Source: Streptomyces sp. NRRL WC-3742
GTDB taxonomy: Bacteria; Actinomycetota; Actinomycetes; Streptomycetales; Streptomycetaceae
Assembly (NCBI RefSeq): GCF_000720635.1
Contig: NZ_JOCF01000088.1
Span: 1 to 48,880 of the forward strand
DNA: 48,880 bases
Direction: 5' to 3'
Shown: positions 17,101 to 24,646 of the stretch, one piece after another
Position numbering within the stretch: the first letter of the stretch is position 1
Layout of the letters: each line of letters begins with the position of its first letter
The notes under the pieces: model-generated
Seen by the model: the letters and a program-made list of their open reading frames with translations, nothing else
What the model was told of the DNA's origin: nothing
Databases searched by the model: none
Program-made: the position numbers and the translations under genes

Positions 17101-18249
17101 CAGCGCAGCGGCTTCGGGGTGCGCAAGTGGATCGCCGACGGCCTCCTGACCACCAGCCTGACCCTGACGCACTCGCTCTACTCCACGCTCTACCTGGTGC
17201 CGTTCCTGCGCCTGCTCGGCGCCCGGACCGGGCGCTGGTCCGAGGTCGCCACGGTCAGCTTCGTCGATCCGGACATGCTTATCATCGGCGAGCGCAGCTT
17301 CGTCGCGGACGTCAGCGTGGTGGCCCCGGCCGTCTTCCACCGGGGCCGGATCGCCCTGGCCCCGGCCGAGGTCGGCAAGCGCAGCTTCGTCGGCAACGGC
17401 GCGCTGCTGCCCGGCGCCTGCCGGATGGGCGACAACAGCCTCCTCGGCGTGCACTCCATCGCGCCCAGCAGGCCCATCGATCCGGAGACGACCTGGCTCG
17501 GCTCACCGGCGATCTTCCTGCCCCGGCGCGAGGAGAGCCAGAACTTCGCACCCAAGTACACCTACGACCCCAGCCCGGGCCTGATCGCCGCCCGGCTGGC
17601 CATCGAGTACCTGCGCGTCACCCTCCCCTCGACCATCGGCGCGCTCTCCGCGCTCGCCGCCCTGTACGCGAGCGTCGAGCTGGGCCGCACCACCTCGCCC
17701 CTGGTCCTCCTCCTGCTGGGGCCGGTCCTGCTGCTGGGCACCGGGGCCGTCGCCACCCTGGTGGTCGTGCTCCTCAAGTGGCTGGTCATCGGCCGCTACC
17801 GACCCCGGGTGGAACCGCTGTGGGGCATCTGGGTGCGCCGCACCGAGCTGATCACCGGACTGTTCGAGAACCTCGTGGTACCGGCGCTGCTGAACTCCCT
17901 CACCGGCACCCCCGCCGCGCCGTGGGTCATGCGACTGTTCGGGGCCCGGATCGGGCGCCGGGTCTGGCTCAACACGACGTACCTCACCGAGTTCGACCTG
18001 GTCGAGGTCGGCGACGACGCGGCCGTCGGGGAGTTCACCTCCCTGCAGACCCACCTGTTCGAGGACCGGGTCATGAAGATGTCCGAGGTCGTCGTCGGAC
18101 CGGCGGGCTCGGTCGGCGCCCGGTGCGTGGTCCTCTACGACGCGCAGGTCGGCGCCGGGACCACCCTGGACGCGATGTCCCTGGTCATGAAGGGCGAGCA
18201 CCTGCCGCCCCGGACGCAGTGGCGCGGCATACCCGCCCGCCGCTGTTGA
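14176..18249 (+). CDS. Pls-type membrane nonribosomal peptide synthetase (cationic homopoly-amino-acid synthetase)
   Basis: A 1357-residue protein with the layout of epsilon-poly-L-lysine synthetase. An adenylation domain (about 30-540) has YTSGTTGRPKGV, FDFSVEEIW, NVYGPTES, YRTGDL and a terminal KVDRRALP Lys. A carrier domain has DLGGHSMAA with Ser576 for phosphopantetheine. Then come six helices in three pairs (about 648-735, 900-965 and 1145-1205), each pair followed by a hexapeptide-repeat left-handed beta-helix domain (C1-C3). It should load an amino acid and polymerise it iteratively at the membrane; no thioesterase is present. The diaminobutyrate aminotransferase and aspartokinase genes that follow suggest 2,4-diaminobutyrate as monomer. 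GTG 14176 (GAGG four bases upstream) is preferred; ATG 14164 and 14053 are alternatives. Codon 8 is a rare TTA. Confidence 0.92.
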   Translation: MTEVESELKVSIPINGPDDPEVLDRWKLPRVRGLAQYFERTCDRVPGNTAVTCGPVSLGYAELDQRANRLARLLRQRGAGPGQSVGILLERSPDSYVALLAVLKSGAAYVPLDPSYPADRVEFIAGDAGLCALVTTSAMRHRTHGLPCPVLELDESAAQVAAQSGERPDVAIESESVCYVIYTSGTTGRPKGVAVSHASIVNFLRSVAPIYQVREEDRVYQGLSLAFDFSVEEIWPAWVVGATLVAGPTNERRVGEGLGAFLVEQAITVLCCVPTLLTTIEAEVSTLRSLLVSGEACPPDLVKRWSRPGRRFLNVYGPTESTVSATWGELSPRRPVTIGRPLPSYRVYILDEQLRPVPEGESGEICIGGPGVAIGYLNRPDLTAEKFVVNPVARDREECPRIYRTGDLGRLTPTGEIEFLGRIDTQVKIRGYRIELAEIEEVLREDPAVENAVVVPRQHDGVVQDLVGYVTLTDHGPRDEDALRERLHTTLRGRLPAYMIPSFVEVLDRFPLLAADKVDRRALPAPTSPPLAKRAQPHAAPATATERRLTTVWQEVLGIGELSAEDDFFLDLGGHSMAAARLMSRLRLLPELSHLAMGDLYAHPTVRALAAFIDTSAAEAAAADAAAEAAGSEPDRVRGPAARRHSTLRVAACGVAQLAVLYSWLMVFGMPVLVLLYRLLVAGNQPTPGVGTGGPLGHLAHLGYGEFVPLEIAWTLLDVLLIPALACRLLLARVRPGWYPLWGVTYLRFWLYGKVMASSPVGLLAGSPLLPPFLRLLGARIGRGCHVSSPFGLPRFVELGDHVSVGYGARVQSFAVENGWLRLGPVRLGSGSCVGTNSVLLPGAVLGDDATVGEQSLIAADQAVPAGEHWAGSPARAQEATPPLLQAMAEQPDDRPWPLRVLAGYAVGALALILVPLVIAATGSALIGWVWWEWGPRWALLSTLAAGPLFVLTTCTLVVLVKRAVMPRARAGIYAQRSGFGVRKWIADGLLTTSLTLTHSLYSTLYLVPFLRLLGARTGRWSEVATVSFVDPDMLIIGERSFVADVSVVAPAVFHRGRIALAPAEVGKRSFVGNGALLPGACRMGDNSLLGVHSIAPSRPIDPETTWLGSPAIFLPRREESQNFAPKYTYDPSPGLIAARLAIEYLRVTLPSTIGALSALAALYASVELGRTTSPLVLLLLGPVLLLGTGAVATLVVVLLKWLVIGRYRPRVEPLWGIWVRRTELITGLFENLVVPALLNSLTGTPAAPWVMRLFGARIGRRVWLNTTYLTEFDLVEVGDDAAVGEFTSLQTHLFEDRVMKMSEVVVGPAGSVGARCVVLYDAQVGAGTTLDAMSLVMKGEHLPPRTQWRGIPARRC
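14197..14199 (+). promoter_or_regulatory. rare TTA leucine codon (likely bldA-dependent translation)
   Basis: Codon 8 of the synthetase gene, counted from GTG 14176, is TTA, and ATA, another rare codon, follows four codons later. In Streptomyces TTA is read only by the developmentally expressed bldA tRNA, so genes carrying it are usually delayed to the antibiotic-producing phase. The reading frame at this point is fixed by the uninterrupted downstream domain, so the codon is in frame for starts 14053, 14164 and 14176. Confidence 0.7.
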
Positions 18250-18414
18250 CCCCGTCCGCACGCGCTCGACCCCCACGCCCGCACACGCTCCGGAGCCGCG
18301 CCCCTGCCGGCCCCGGTCCCGGCCGCGGCGTCATCCCGCCGTGGCCGTGCACTCGGCGAGCCACGACCCCGCCGAAAGCGATCTCTCCATGCCACCCCCC
18401 CCACGGAGGCTTTC

Positions 18415-19794
18415 ATGACCTCGTTCCAGCGACTCGACCCACTGGCCGTCCCGCAGGTGACCGGCGATCTGCCGGGCCCGCTCTCCGCCGGGTTCCTCGC
18501 CCGCCAGCAGGGCTACGAGTCCAACGCCCGCAGCTACCCCCGGCGTCTGCCGATCGCCATCGAGCAGGCGTCCGGCAGCCTCGTCCGGGACATGGACGGC
18601 AACGTCTTCATCGACTTCCTGGCGGGCGCCGGTGTGCTCTCGCTCGGCCACAACCACCCCGAGCTGGTCGCCGCTGTCACCGCCCAACTCGACGTGCTCA
18701 CCCACGGGTTGGACTTCCCGACCCCCGTGCGGGAGAAGTTCGTCGAGGCCCAGCTCTCCATGCTGCCGGCGTCGATGCGCTCCCGCATGAAGATCCACTT
18801 CTGCGGGCCCACCGGCGCCAACGCCGTCGACGCGGCCCTCAAGCTGTGCAAGACCGCCACCGGGCGCGGCGACGTCATCGCCTTCCAGGGCGGCTTCCAC
18901 GGCAGCACCCACGCCGCGATGGCGCTCACCGGGCTGGTCTCCCAGAAGCGCCCGGTGCCCAACGGCGTTCCCGGCGTCCACTTCTTCCCCTACTCCTACT
19001 GCGCCCGCTGCCCCGTCGGCCTGACCCCCGACAGCTGCGCCACCAACTGCGTCGGCTACCTGGAGCGGGCCCTCACCGACGGCAACGGCGGGGTACCGCT
19101 GCCCGCCGCCGTGGTGATGGAGATGGTCCAGGGCGAGGGCGGCATCATCCCCGCGACCGTGGACTTCGCCCGCCGGGTGCGCGCGCTGACCCGGGAACTC
19201 GGCATCCCGCTGGTGGTCGACGAGGTCCAGACCGGCTGCGGGCGCACGGGCACCTGGTTCGCCTTCGAGGAGTACGGCATCGAACCCGACGTCGTCATCG
19301 CCTCCAAGGCGCTGAGCGGCATCGGCGCCCCGGTCGCGCTCATCATCTACGACGCCGAACTCGACACCTGGGCCCCCGGCGCCCACACCGGGACCTTCCG
19401 CGGCAACCAACTGGCCTTCGCCGCCGGGGTGGAGGCCGTGCGCGTCATCCGGCGCGACGACGTCCTGGGCAACGTCGCCCGGCGCGGCGAGCAGATCGCG
19501 GACCGCCTCAAGCCATTGCTGGACGAACCGTGGGTCGCCGAGGTGCGCGGGCGCGGCCTGATCTGGGGCATCGAGTTCGCCGACCCCGCTGACCACCGTC
19601 CCGCGGGCGGCCTCGCCGCGGCCGTCCAGCGTGAGGCGCTGCGCGGCGGGCTGATCGTCGAGGTCGGCGGCCGTGACGACGACGTGGTGCGGCTGATGCC
19701 CCCGCTCAACGTCACCGCGGCAACCGTCGACACGGCCTGCTCGATCCTGCTGGACGCGATCCGCACCGCGAAAGCCACTCACGGGGAGGTCTGA
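18415..19794 (+). CDS. dat: 2,4-diaminobutyrate 4-aminotransferase (class III, Dat/EctB type)
   Basis: A 459-residue PLP enzyme of the class III aminotransferases. It interconverts L-aspartate 4-semialdehyde plus glutamate with L-2,4-diaminobutyrate plus 2-oxoglutarate. Seen: GPTGANAVDAALKL, the PLP-stacking FQGGFHGSTHAAM, the cofactor Asp in VVDEVQTGCGRTG, and Lys298 in ASKALSGIG. The cysteine-rich insert PYSYCARCPVGLTPDSCATN is characteristic of the Dat subgroup. The start has GGAGG five bases upstream of ATG 18415. It lies 165 bases behind the synthetase and 4 bases before the aspartokinase gene. No ectA or ectC is nearby, so diaminobutyrate is probably the monomer for the synthetase and not an ectoine precursor. 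Confidence 0.9.
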   Translation: MTSFQRLDPLAVPQVTGDLPGPLSAGFLARQQGYESNARSYPRRLPIAIEQASGSLVRDMDGNVFIDFLAGAGVLSLGHNHPELVAAVTAQLDVLTHGLDFPTPVREKFVEAQLSMLPASMRSRMKIHFCGPTGANAVDAALKLCKTATGRGDVIAFQGGFHGSTHAAMALTGLVSQKRPVPNGVPGVHFFPYSYCARCPVGLTPDSCATNCVGYLERALTDGNGGVPLPAAVVMEMVQGEGGIIPATVDFARRVRALTRELGIPLVVDEVQTGCGRTGTWFAFEEYGIEPDVVIASKALSGIGAPVALIIYDAELDTWAPGAHTGTFRGNQLAFAAGVEAVRVIRRDDVLGNVARRGEQIADRLKPLLDEPWVAEVRGRGLIWGIEFADPADHRPAGGLAAAVQREALRGGLIVEVGGRDDDVVRLMPPLNVTAATVDTACSILLDAIRTAKATHGEV

Positions 19795-19798
19795 GCAG

Positions 19799-21064
19799 AT
19801 GAGCCTGATCGTGCAGAAGTACGGTGGATCGTCCGTGTACAGCACGGAGCGGATCAAGCAGGTCGCCGAGCACATCGTGGCCACCCGCCGAGCCGGCCAC
19901 GACGTGGTCGTGGTGGTCTCCGCGATGGGCGACACCACCGACGAACTCCTCGACCTGGCGGGCGAGGTGACGGACAACGCGGCGCCGCGCGAGCTGGACG
20001 TGCTGCTGACCGCGGGCGAGCGGATCTCCAACGCGCTGATGGCCATCGCCGTCGAGTCCCTCGGCGTCGAGGCGCGCTCGTTCTCGGGCGCGCAGGCCGG
20101 CATCCACACCACCGCGACGCCCGGGCGGGCACGCATCATCGACGTGCAGCCCGACCGGGTCCGCCGGAGCCTCGACCGGGGCGCGGTCGCCCTGGTCGCG
20201 GGCTTCCAGGGCATCAGCCGCGAGACCGGGGACGCCACCACCCTCGGGCGCGGGGGCTCCGACACCACCGCCGTCGCCCTGGCCGCCGCGCTCAAGGCCG
20301 ACCTCTGCGAGATCTACACGGACGTCGACGGCGTCTACTCCGCCGACCCGCGCATCGTCCCCGACGCCCGGCTGCTGACCCACGTCAACTACGAGATCAT
20401 GCGCGAACTCGCCGTCAACGGGGCCAAGGTGCTGGCCCCGCGCAGCGTGGAGTACGCCAGTCGGCACCGGGTCCCGGTCCGCGTCCGCTCCTCGTACGGC
20501 GACGACCCCGGCACCATGGTGACCGGCGCCTCGGCCGTCCCGTCCGCCGAGTACTCCAACGTCGTCGGCGTCGCGCACGACGCCACCGGGGCGAGGATCA
20601 CGCTCGGCAACGTACCCGACACCCCCGAACTCACCAACCGCGTCCTGCAGGTGGTGACCGACATCGAAGCCGAACTCCACTTCACCGTCCAGGACACCAC
20701 CCGGACCTCCCCGGGCATGACGGACATCTCGCTGCTCCTGCCCGCGCAGGACGGCCCCGCCGTCCTGCGCTCCCTGCACCCGCACTGCAGGGAACTCGGC
20801 ATCGAGGACCCGCACTACACGGAACGCGTCGGCAAACTCTCGCTCGTCGGCACCGGACTGCTCGCGCAGCCCGGCGTCCTGGCGACCTGCTGCGAGACCC
20901 TGGCCGCCGCCGGGATCCAGCTGGAGACCATCTCCATCTCGGACCTCCACGTCACCGCCTTCTGCCCCGCCGACCAACTGCCGGAAGCCGTCCGCGCCTG
21001 GCACTCCGCCTTCGACCTCGGCGCCTCCCAACTCGCCGCCGTCCACGCGGGAACAGGCCGCTGA
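19799..21064 (+). CDS. ask: aspartokinase
   Basis: A 421-residue aspartate kinase, the first step from L-aspartate towards aspartate semialdehyde. The catalytic domain begins MSLIVQKYGGSSVYST and includes LLTAGERISNALMA, GRGGSDTTAVALAAAL and IYTDVDGVYSADPRIV. Two ACT domains follow (about 265-421). The usually invariant effector-site segment ISTSEIRISV is replaced here by ISISDLHVTA near residue 379, and GMTDIS stands near 306. The gene starts 4 bases after the aminotransferase stop with GGGGAGGT upstream, so it is tightly coupled. Its role in this operon is most likely a dedicated, possibly desensitised, supply of precursor. Confidence 0.93.
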   Translation: MSLIVQKYGGSSVYSTERIKQVAEHIVATRRAGHDVVVVVSAMGDTTDELLDLAGEVTDNAAPRELDVLLTAGERISNALMAIAVESLGVEARSFSGAQAGIHTTATPGRARIIDVQPDRVRRSLDRGAVALVAGFQGISRETGDATTLGRGGSDTTAVALAAALKADLCEIYTDVDGVYSADPRIVPDARLLTHVNYEIMRELAVNGAKVLAPRSVEYASRHRVPVRVRSSYGDDPGTMVTGASAVPSAEYSNVVGVAHDATGARITLGNVPDTPELTNRVLQVVTDIEAELHFTVQDTTRTSPGMTDISLLLPAQDGPAVLRSLHPHCRELGIEDPHYTERVGKLSLVGTGLLAQPGVLATCCETLAAAGIQLETISISDLHVTAFCPADQLPEAVRAWHSAFDLGASQLAAVHAGTGR

Positions 21065-21082
21065 CACCGCCCGCCCCCGCCC

Positions 21083-21118
21083 CCGTGGCCCGGCCGGAAC
21101 CTCCCGGCCGGGCCACGG
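21083..21118. terminator. bidirectional hairpin terminator
   Basis: A perfect 15-bp stem (CCGTGGCCCGGCCGG and its complement) with a 6-base loop lies 18 bases after the aspartokinase stop. It also lies 20 bases past the stop of the convergent gene at 21138. It closes both transcripts. Confidence 0.8.
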
Positions 21119-21137
21119 ATGTGTTTCGACCGGGAGG

Positions 21138-21857
21138 TCACACGGCGATCGGCAGCTCCTCGATCCAGCACTCCACGGACCTCGCGGTGATCGCGGTCAG
21201 GGCCTCCTCGGCGTCGGCCCTGGTCAGGAAGACGCTTACGCCGGAGACCTCGCGGCTCTCGTCGCGGACGACCCGGGTCATGATGACGAAGACATGGCGG
21301 TGTCGCTCGCGCCGAACCCGGGTGACGTCCCCGGCCTGGCCGGCCGTCAGCGCTTCGACGAGTTCCTCGGCCGAGGCGATCTCGAGGCCGGACTCGACAC
21401 CGTCCAGGGGCTGGACGGGCCAGCGGATCGGCTTGTACGGCTGGAAGGTGTGGTAGAAGCTGGGCTGCAGGTGGTCCAGTACGCCCTCCGTCCAGCCGAA
21501 GGCCATGGCGACGATGTAGTCGAGCTCGCCCTGGCTCTCCAGCACGAACACGCGCTCGTCCTTGCCGAACCGCACGCTGGGGTGGCCCGCCCTGATCTCC
21601 GCGCTCTCGGCCTCCGTTGCGCATCGGACCGCCAGGCCGCGGTGGTTGTCGCGGAGCTTCATCACGGCCACCGGCTTGAACAGCATCTCGATCGTCGTCC
21701 GGGCCTCACCGGGACCGTCGTACTCGTCGAGGGTGCGCAGCAGGAGCTGGCCGTGACTCGCCGAGTGGGCCCGCAGATGGAACCGGCGCTCACTGCGGAA
21801 GAGCTCCCGGCCGGGCACGAGGTCGAGGTCGCTGTTGAACCAGCTGCTGTCCGTCAT
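21138..21857 (-). CDS. hypothetical protein
   Basis: A 239-residue soluble protein with good third-position bias, beginning MTDSSWFNSDLDLVPGRELF. The N-terminal two thirds contain HLRAHSASHGQLLLRTLDEY and AFGWTEGVLDHLQPSFYHTF. The C-terminal part (FVIMTRVVRDESREVSGVSV, FLTRADAEEALTAI) resembles small ferredoxin-like domains found in Streptomyces hypotheticals. No catalytic motif is recognised. It is convergent with the aspartokinase gene across a shared terminator, so it is not part of that operon. Confidence 0.75.
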   Translation of the reverse strand: MTDSSWFNSDLDLVPGRELFRSERRFHLRAHSASHGQLLLRTLDEYDGPGEARTTIEMLFKPVAVMKLRDNHRGLAVRCATEAESAEIRAGHPSVRFGKDERVFVLESQGELDYIVAMAFGWTEGVLDHLQPSFYHTFQPYKPIRWPVQPLDGVESGLEIASAEELVEALTAGQAGDVTRVRRERHRHVFVIMTRVVRDESREVSGVSVFLTRADAEEALTAITARSVECWIEELPIAV

Positions 21858-21921
21858 GCGCCCACGATCACCGCTCCGCCCGCACCGGTCAACGCGATTG
21901 TCCGGTGCGGGCGGAGGCTGC

Positions 21922-22203
21922 TCACAGGCCGCGGATGGCTTCGGCCAGGTCGGTGCCGTAGGAGGACCAGCAGACGAGGGAGCCGTCGGGCTGGAGTTCG
22001 CCCATGAACCACTCGCCGGCGGCGTGGGCGAGGCAGATTCCGGTGAAGGAGAGGATGACGTCGGGGTGGAGCACCTCGGGGGCGGACCGGCCGTACCAGG
22101 TGACGGTCACGTGCCGGTCGGGGGCGAGGAGTTCGGCTTCGTCGTCGCCGGAGGCGAGGCGGACGCGCTCGATCGTCCAGCCGTCGGGGAGTGCGGTGTT
22201 CAC
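21922..22203 (-). CDS. hypothetical protein
   Basis: A 93-residue protein starting at GTG 22203 (VNTALPDGWTIERVRLASGD) and ending GTDLAEAIRGL. It contains HVTVTWYGRSAPEVLHPDVI and AGEWFMGELQPDGSLVCWSS. Codon bias supports it; a ribosome binding site is not obvious. It is divergent from the DUF4916 gene, with about 100 bases between the starts. The family is not recognised. Confidence 0.6.
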   Translation of the reverse strand: MNTALPDGWTIERVRLASGDDEAELLAPDRHVTVTWYGRSAPEVLHPDVILSFTGICLAHAAGEWFMGELQPDGSLVCWSSYGTDLAEAIRGL

Positions 22204-22302
22204 GGTCGGATGATCGCAGCGGACGGCGGGGCGGGGCCACGGGGTTCGGGTGTGCGGCGGGTGGATGGGGCGGAAGGGCCGTGGGGATCGTACGATCGGC
22301 GA

Positions 22303-22839
22303 ATGTCTGACTTGACGGAAACCACGCCCGGTTGGCTGGCCCCCGAGGAGCTGGAGACCACGCGGGCCAAGATGCCGATCCTGTACGTCGAGGCCGTGCC
22401 GGTCCGCGTCGACGACACGGGGGAGGTGACGGAGATCGGACTGCTGCTGCGGATCGGTCCGGACGGGACGGTCAGCCGCACGCTGGTGTCGGGGCGGGTG
22501 CTGCACCACGAGCGGATCAGGGACGCCCTGTTGAGGCATCTGGAGAAGGACCTCGGGCCGGTCGCGTTGCCGCGCATCCCGGCGTCGCTGCAGCCGTTCA
22601 CCGTCGCCGAGTACTTCCCGACGCTGGGTGTCACCGAGTTCCACGACCCGCGCCAGCACGCGGTCTCGCTCGCCTACGTCGTCCCGGTGTCGGGGGACTG
22701 CCGGCCCCGGCAGGACGCGCTGGACCTGGTGTGGTTCAGCCCGCAGGAGGCGTCCTCGGAGCTGGTGCTGCAGGACATGCCGGGCGGCCAGGGGGCGCTG
22801 CTCAAGCGGGCGCTGGCCCATGTCGGCTGCCTGAGCTGA
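22303..22839 (+). CDS. DUF4916/NUDIX-like hydrolase family protein
   Basis: A 178-residue protein, MSDLTETTPGWLAPEELETT and onward. It has the DUF4916 pattern: MPILYVEAVPVRVDDTG, IGLLLRIGPDGTVSRTLVSG, then HAVSLAYVVPVSG and LVWFSPQEA. The fold is NUDIX-like, but the classical NUDIX box is not evident, so activity on nucleotide diphosphates is uncertain. A TACGAT -10-like hexamer ends six bases before ATG 22303 and no ribosome binding site is seen, which suggests a leaderless mRNA. Confidence 0.8.
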   Translation: MSDLTETTPGWLAPEELETTRAKMPILYVEAVPVRVDDTGEVTEIGLLLRIGPDGTVSRTLVSGRVLHHERIRDALLRHLEKDLGPVALPRIPASLQPFTVAEYFPTLGVTEFHDPRQHAVSLAYVVPVSGDCRPRQDALDLVWFSPQEASSELVLQDMPGGQGALLKRALAHVGCLS

Positions 22840-22962
22840 GGGACGGTCCACCAGGAGCCCCGGCCCGGACGGTCGGGGCTCCCGCATGTTCGGGCGCCTC
22901 CGGGTAGCTGACGGATGGCCAGCTAAAGGTCAAGTCTTGGCAAAGTCCGGTCGCTTCTCTAG

Positions 22963-22978
22963 ATGTGCCATTGCACAT
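22963..22978. promoter_or_regulatory. small inverted repeat in the aminopeptidase leader
   Basis: ATGTGC-CATT-GCACAT is a perfect 6-bp inverted repeat, 18 bases before the preferred start codon. It could be an operator or a short RNA hairpin affecting translation. It also contains the alternative ATG at 22963. Confidence 0.3.
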
Positions 22979-22995
22979 GTCACATCATGCTCCCC

Positions 22996-24645
22996 ATGAG
23001 AAAAGCCATCGCCCTCCTCGCGGCAGCGGCGGCCGTCGCCACCCTCGGCGTGACCTCCGCCTCCGCCGCCGACCCCGACATCGCCGCCCAGGAGGACTTC
23101 AACCCGGCCCGCCTGGCCTGGACCTCCTGTAACGACGCCACCACCCCCGCCCTCCAGTGCGCGATGCTGGAGGTGCCGGTCGACTACAAGGACCCCCGCG
23201 GCCGCAAGATCAGCATCAAGGTCAACCGCCTGCCCGCCACCGCGCCCAAGGACAAGCAGCAGGGCCCGATCCTGCTCAACCCCGGCGGCCCCGGCGACTC
23301 CGGGCTCTGGATGCCCGCGTACATCTCCGGCAAGATCCCCGCCGACGTCGCCTCCACCTACGACTGGATCGGCTTCGACCCGCGCGGCACCAACGCCAGC
23401 GACCCCCATGTCGTCTGCGACGCCCACTACTTCGACGCGGAGCGCCCCGACTACCAGGTCAGCCAGGGCACCGCGAAGGCGTGGCTGAAGAAGGCCGCCG
23501 GCTACGCCGCCGACTGCGCGGCGGACTGGTCCTGGCTGCTGCCGCACATGACCACCGTCGACAGCGCCCGCGACATGGAGAGCATCCGGCGCGCCCTCGG
23601 CGCCCCGAAGATCAACTTCTACGGCGGTTCCTGGGGCACCTCGCTGGGCTCCACCTACGGCCAGCTCTTCCCCTCGCACGTGCGCCGGATGGTCCTGGAC
23701 AGCATCGTCGGACCGACCATCAGCTGGTACGACCACAACATCCTGCAGGACAAGGAACACCAGCGCCGCTTCGACGCCTTCGCCGAGTGGGCCGCCAAGG
23801 CCGACTCCGTCTACCACCTCGGCACCGACGCCGCCACCGTGAAGAAGGCGTACGCCCAGGTCGAGGACGCGCTGCGCAAGGAGCCGGTCGCGGCCGCGCC
23901 CGCCCCCGGCAAGATCGGCCCCGCCGAGTTCGAGGACACCTTCTACGGCGGCGGCTACAACTTCCTGCGCTGGCCCCGGATGGCGACCGTGCTCTCCGGC
24001 TTCCTGACCCAGCACGACACCCGGCCGCTGGCCATCGCGTACAACAAGTACGCCGCCCCGTCGGCCACCGACGACGGCACCTTCCCCGCGTACAACGCCG
24101 CCCAGTGCACCGAGAACGCCTGGCCGCGCGACTGGGAGGTCTGGAAGAAGGACCAGGCGAAGGTCGACGCCGTCGCGCCCTTCTACACGTACAACAATAT
24201 GTGGTACAATGCCGCCTGCATGTTCTGGCCCTACCAGGGCAACCAGAACGGGCGCCTGAAGATCAACGGCAAGGGCCTGCCCCCGGTGCTGCTCTTCCAG
24301 GCCACCGAGGACGCCGCCACCCCGTACGAGGGCGGGCTCGCCATGCACGACGCGCTGCCCGGCTCCAAGCTCGTCGTCCAGAACGGCGGCAGCTTCCACG
24401 AGATCCTCTTCCACGGCAACGCCTGTCTGGACGACACCTTCACCGCCTACCTGCGCGACGGCAGCCTGCCGGACGGCAAGGGCCGCATCGCCAAGACCTG
24501 CGCGCCCGAGGCGGACCCGGAGCCCGTGTACGTGACCCCGCCGCCGGCCGCCGCCAAGGCGCTAACGGGTGCGGCGGCCGCGGAGGCCGGGGCGGGCCGG
24601 CTCGCGCCCGGTGACCCGGAGGCCGTCCACGGCGTCCTGCGCTGA
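22996..24645 (+). CDS. secreted S33-family tripeptidyl aminopeptidase (Tap/SlpD type)
   Basis: A 549-residue alpha/beta hydrolase exported by a Sec signal peptide (MRKAIALLAAAAAVATLGVT, SASAA, cleavage near residue 25). It releases N-terminal peptides extracellularly. The oxyanion segment LLNPGGPGDSGLW and the nucleophile YGGSWGTSLGS (Ser212) are clear. The acid is in the FQATEDAATPYEGG region and the catalytic His in GGSFHEI. ATG 22996 is chosen because it gives a proper signal peptide; ATG 22963 and 22987 would add Cys/His-rich residues. In Streptomyces these enzymes process secreted proteins and inhibitors. Its stop lies 1 base from that of the convergent MFS gene. Confidence 0.92.
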   Translation: MRKAIALLAAAAAVATLGVTSASAADPDIAAQEDFNPARLAWTSCNDATTPALQCAMLEVPVDYKDPRGRKISIKVNRLPATAPKDKQQGPILLNPGGPGDSGLWMPAYISGKIPADVASTYDWIGFDPRGTNASDPHVVCDAHYFDAERPDYQVSQGTAKAWLKKAAGYAADCAADWSWLLPHMTTVDSARDMESIRRALGAPKINFYGGSWGTSLGSTYGQLFPSHVRRMVLDSIVGPTISWYDHNILQDKEHQRRFDAFAEWAAKADSVYHLGTDAATVKKAYAQVEDALRKEPVAAAPAPGKIGPAEFEDTFYGGGYNFLRWPRMATVLSGFLTQHDTRPLAIAYNKYAAPSATDDGTFPAYNAAQCTENAWPRDWEVWKKDQAKVDAVAPFYTYNNMWYNAACMFWPYQGNQNGRLKINGKGLPPVLLFQATEDAATPYEGGLAMHDALPGSKLVVQNGGSFHEILFHGNACLDDTFTAYLRDGSLPDGKGRIAKTCAPEADPEPVYVTPPPAAAKALTGAAAAEAGAGRLAPGDPEAVHGVLR

Positions 24646-24646
24646 C

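Noticed and set aside
14176..18249. Epsilon-poly-L-lysine synthetase as the exact call
   Set aside because: The architecture is the same, but the adjacent diaminobutyrate enzymes have no place in lysine polymer formation. Lysine remains possible until the A domain is tested.
18415..21064. Ectoine biosynthesis
   Set aside because: An EctB/Dat-type aminotransferase and aspartokinase are present, but no ectA acetyltransferase or ectC synthase lies nearby, and the enzyme has the Dat-type Cys-rich insert. Supply of diaminobutyrate to the synthetase fits better.
22996..24645. Polymer-degrading enzyme for the synthetase product
   Set aside because: Known poly-lysine-degrading enzymes are zinc metallopeptidases. 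This is an S33 serine peptidase, and it lies beyond a terminator and three unrelated genes.
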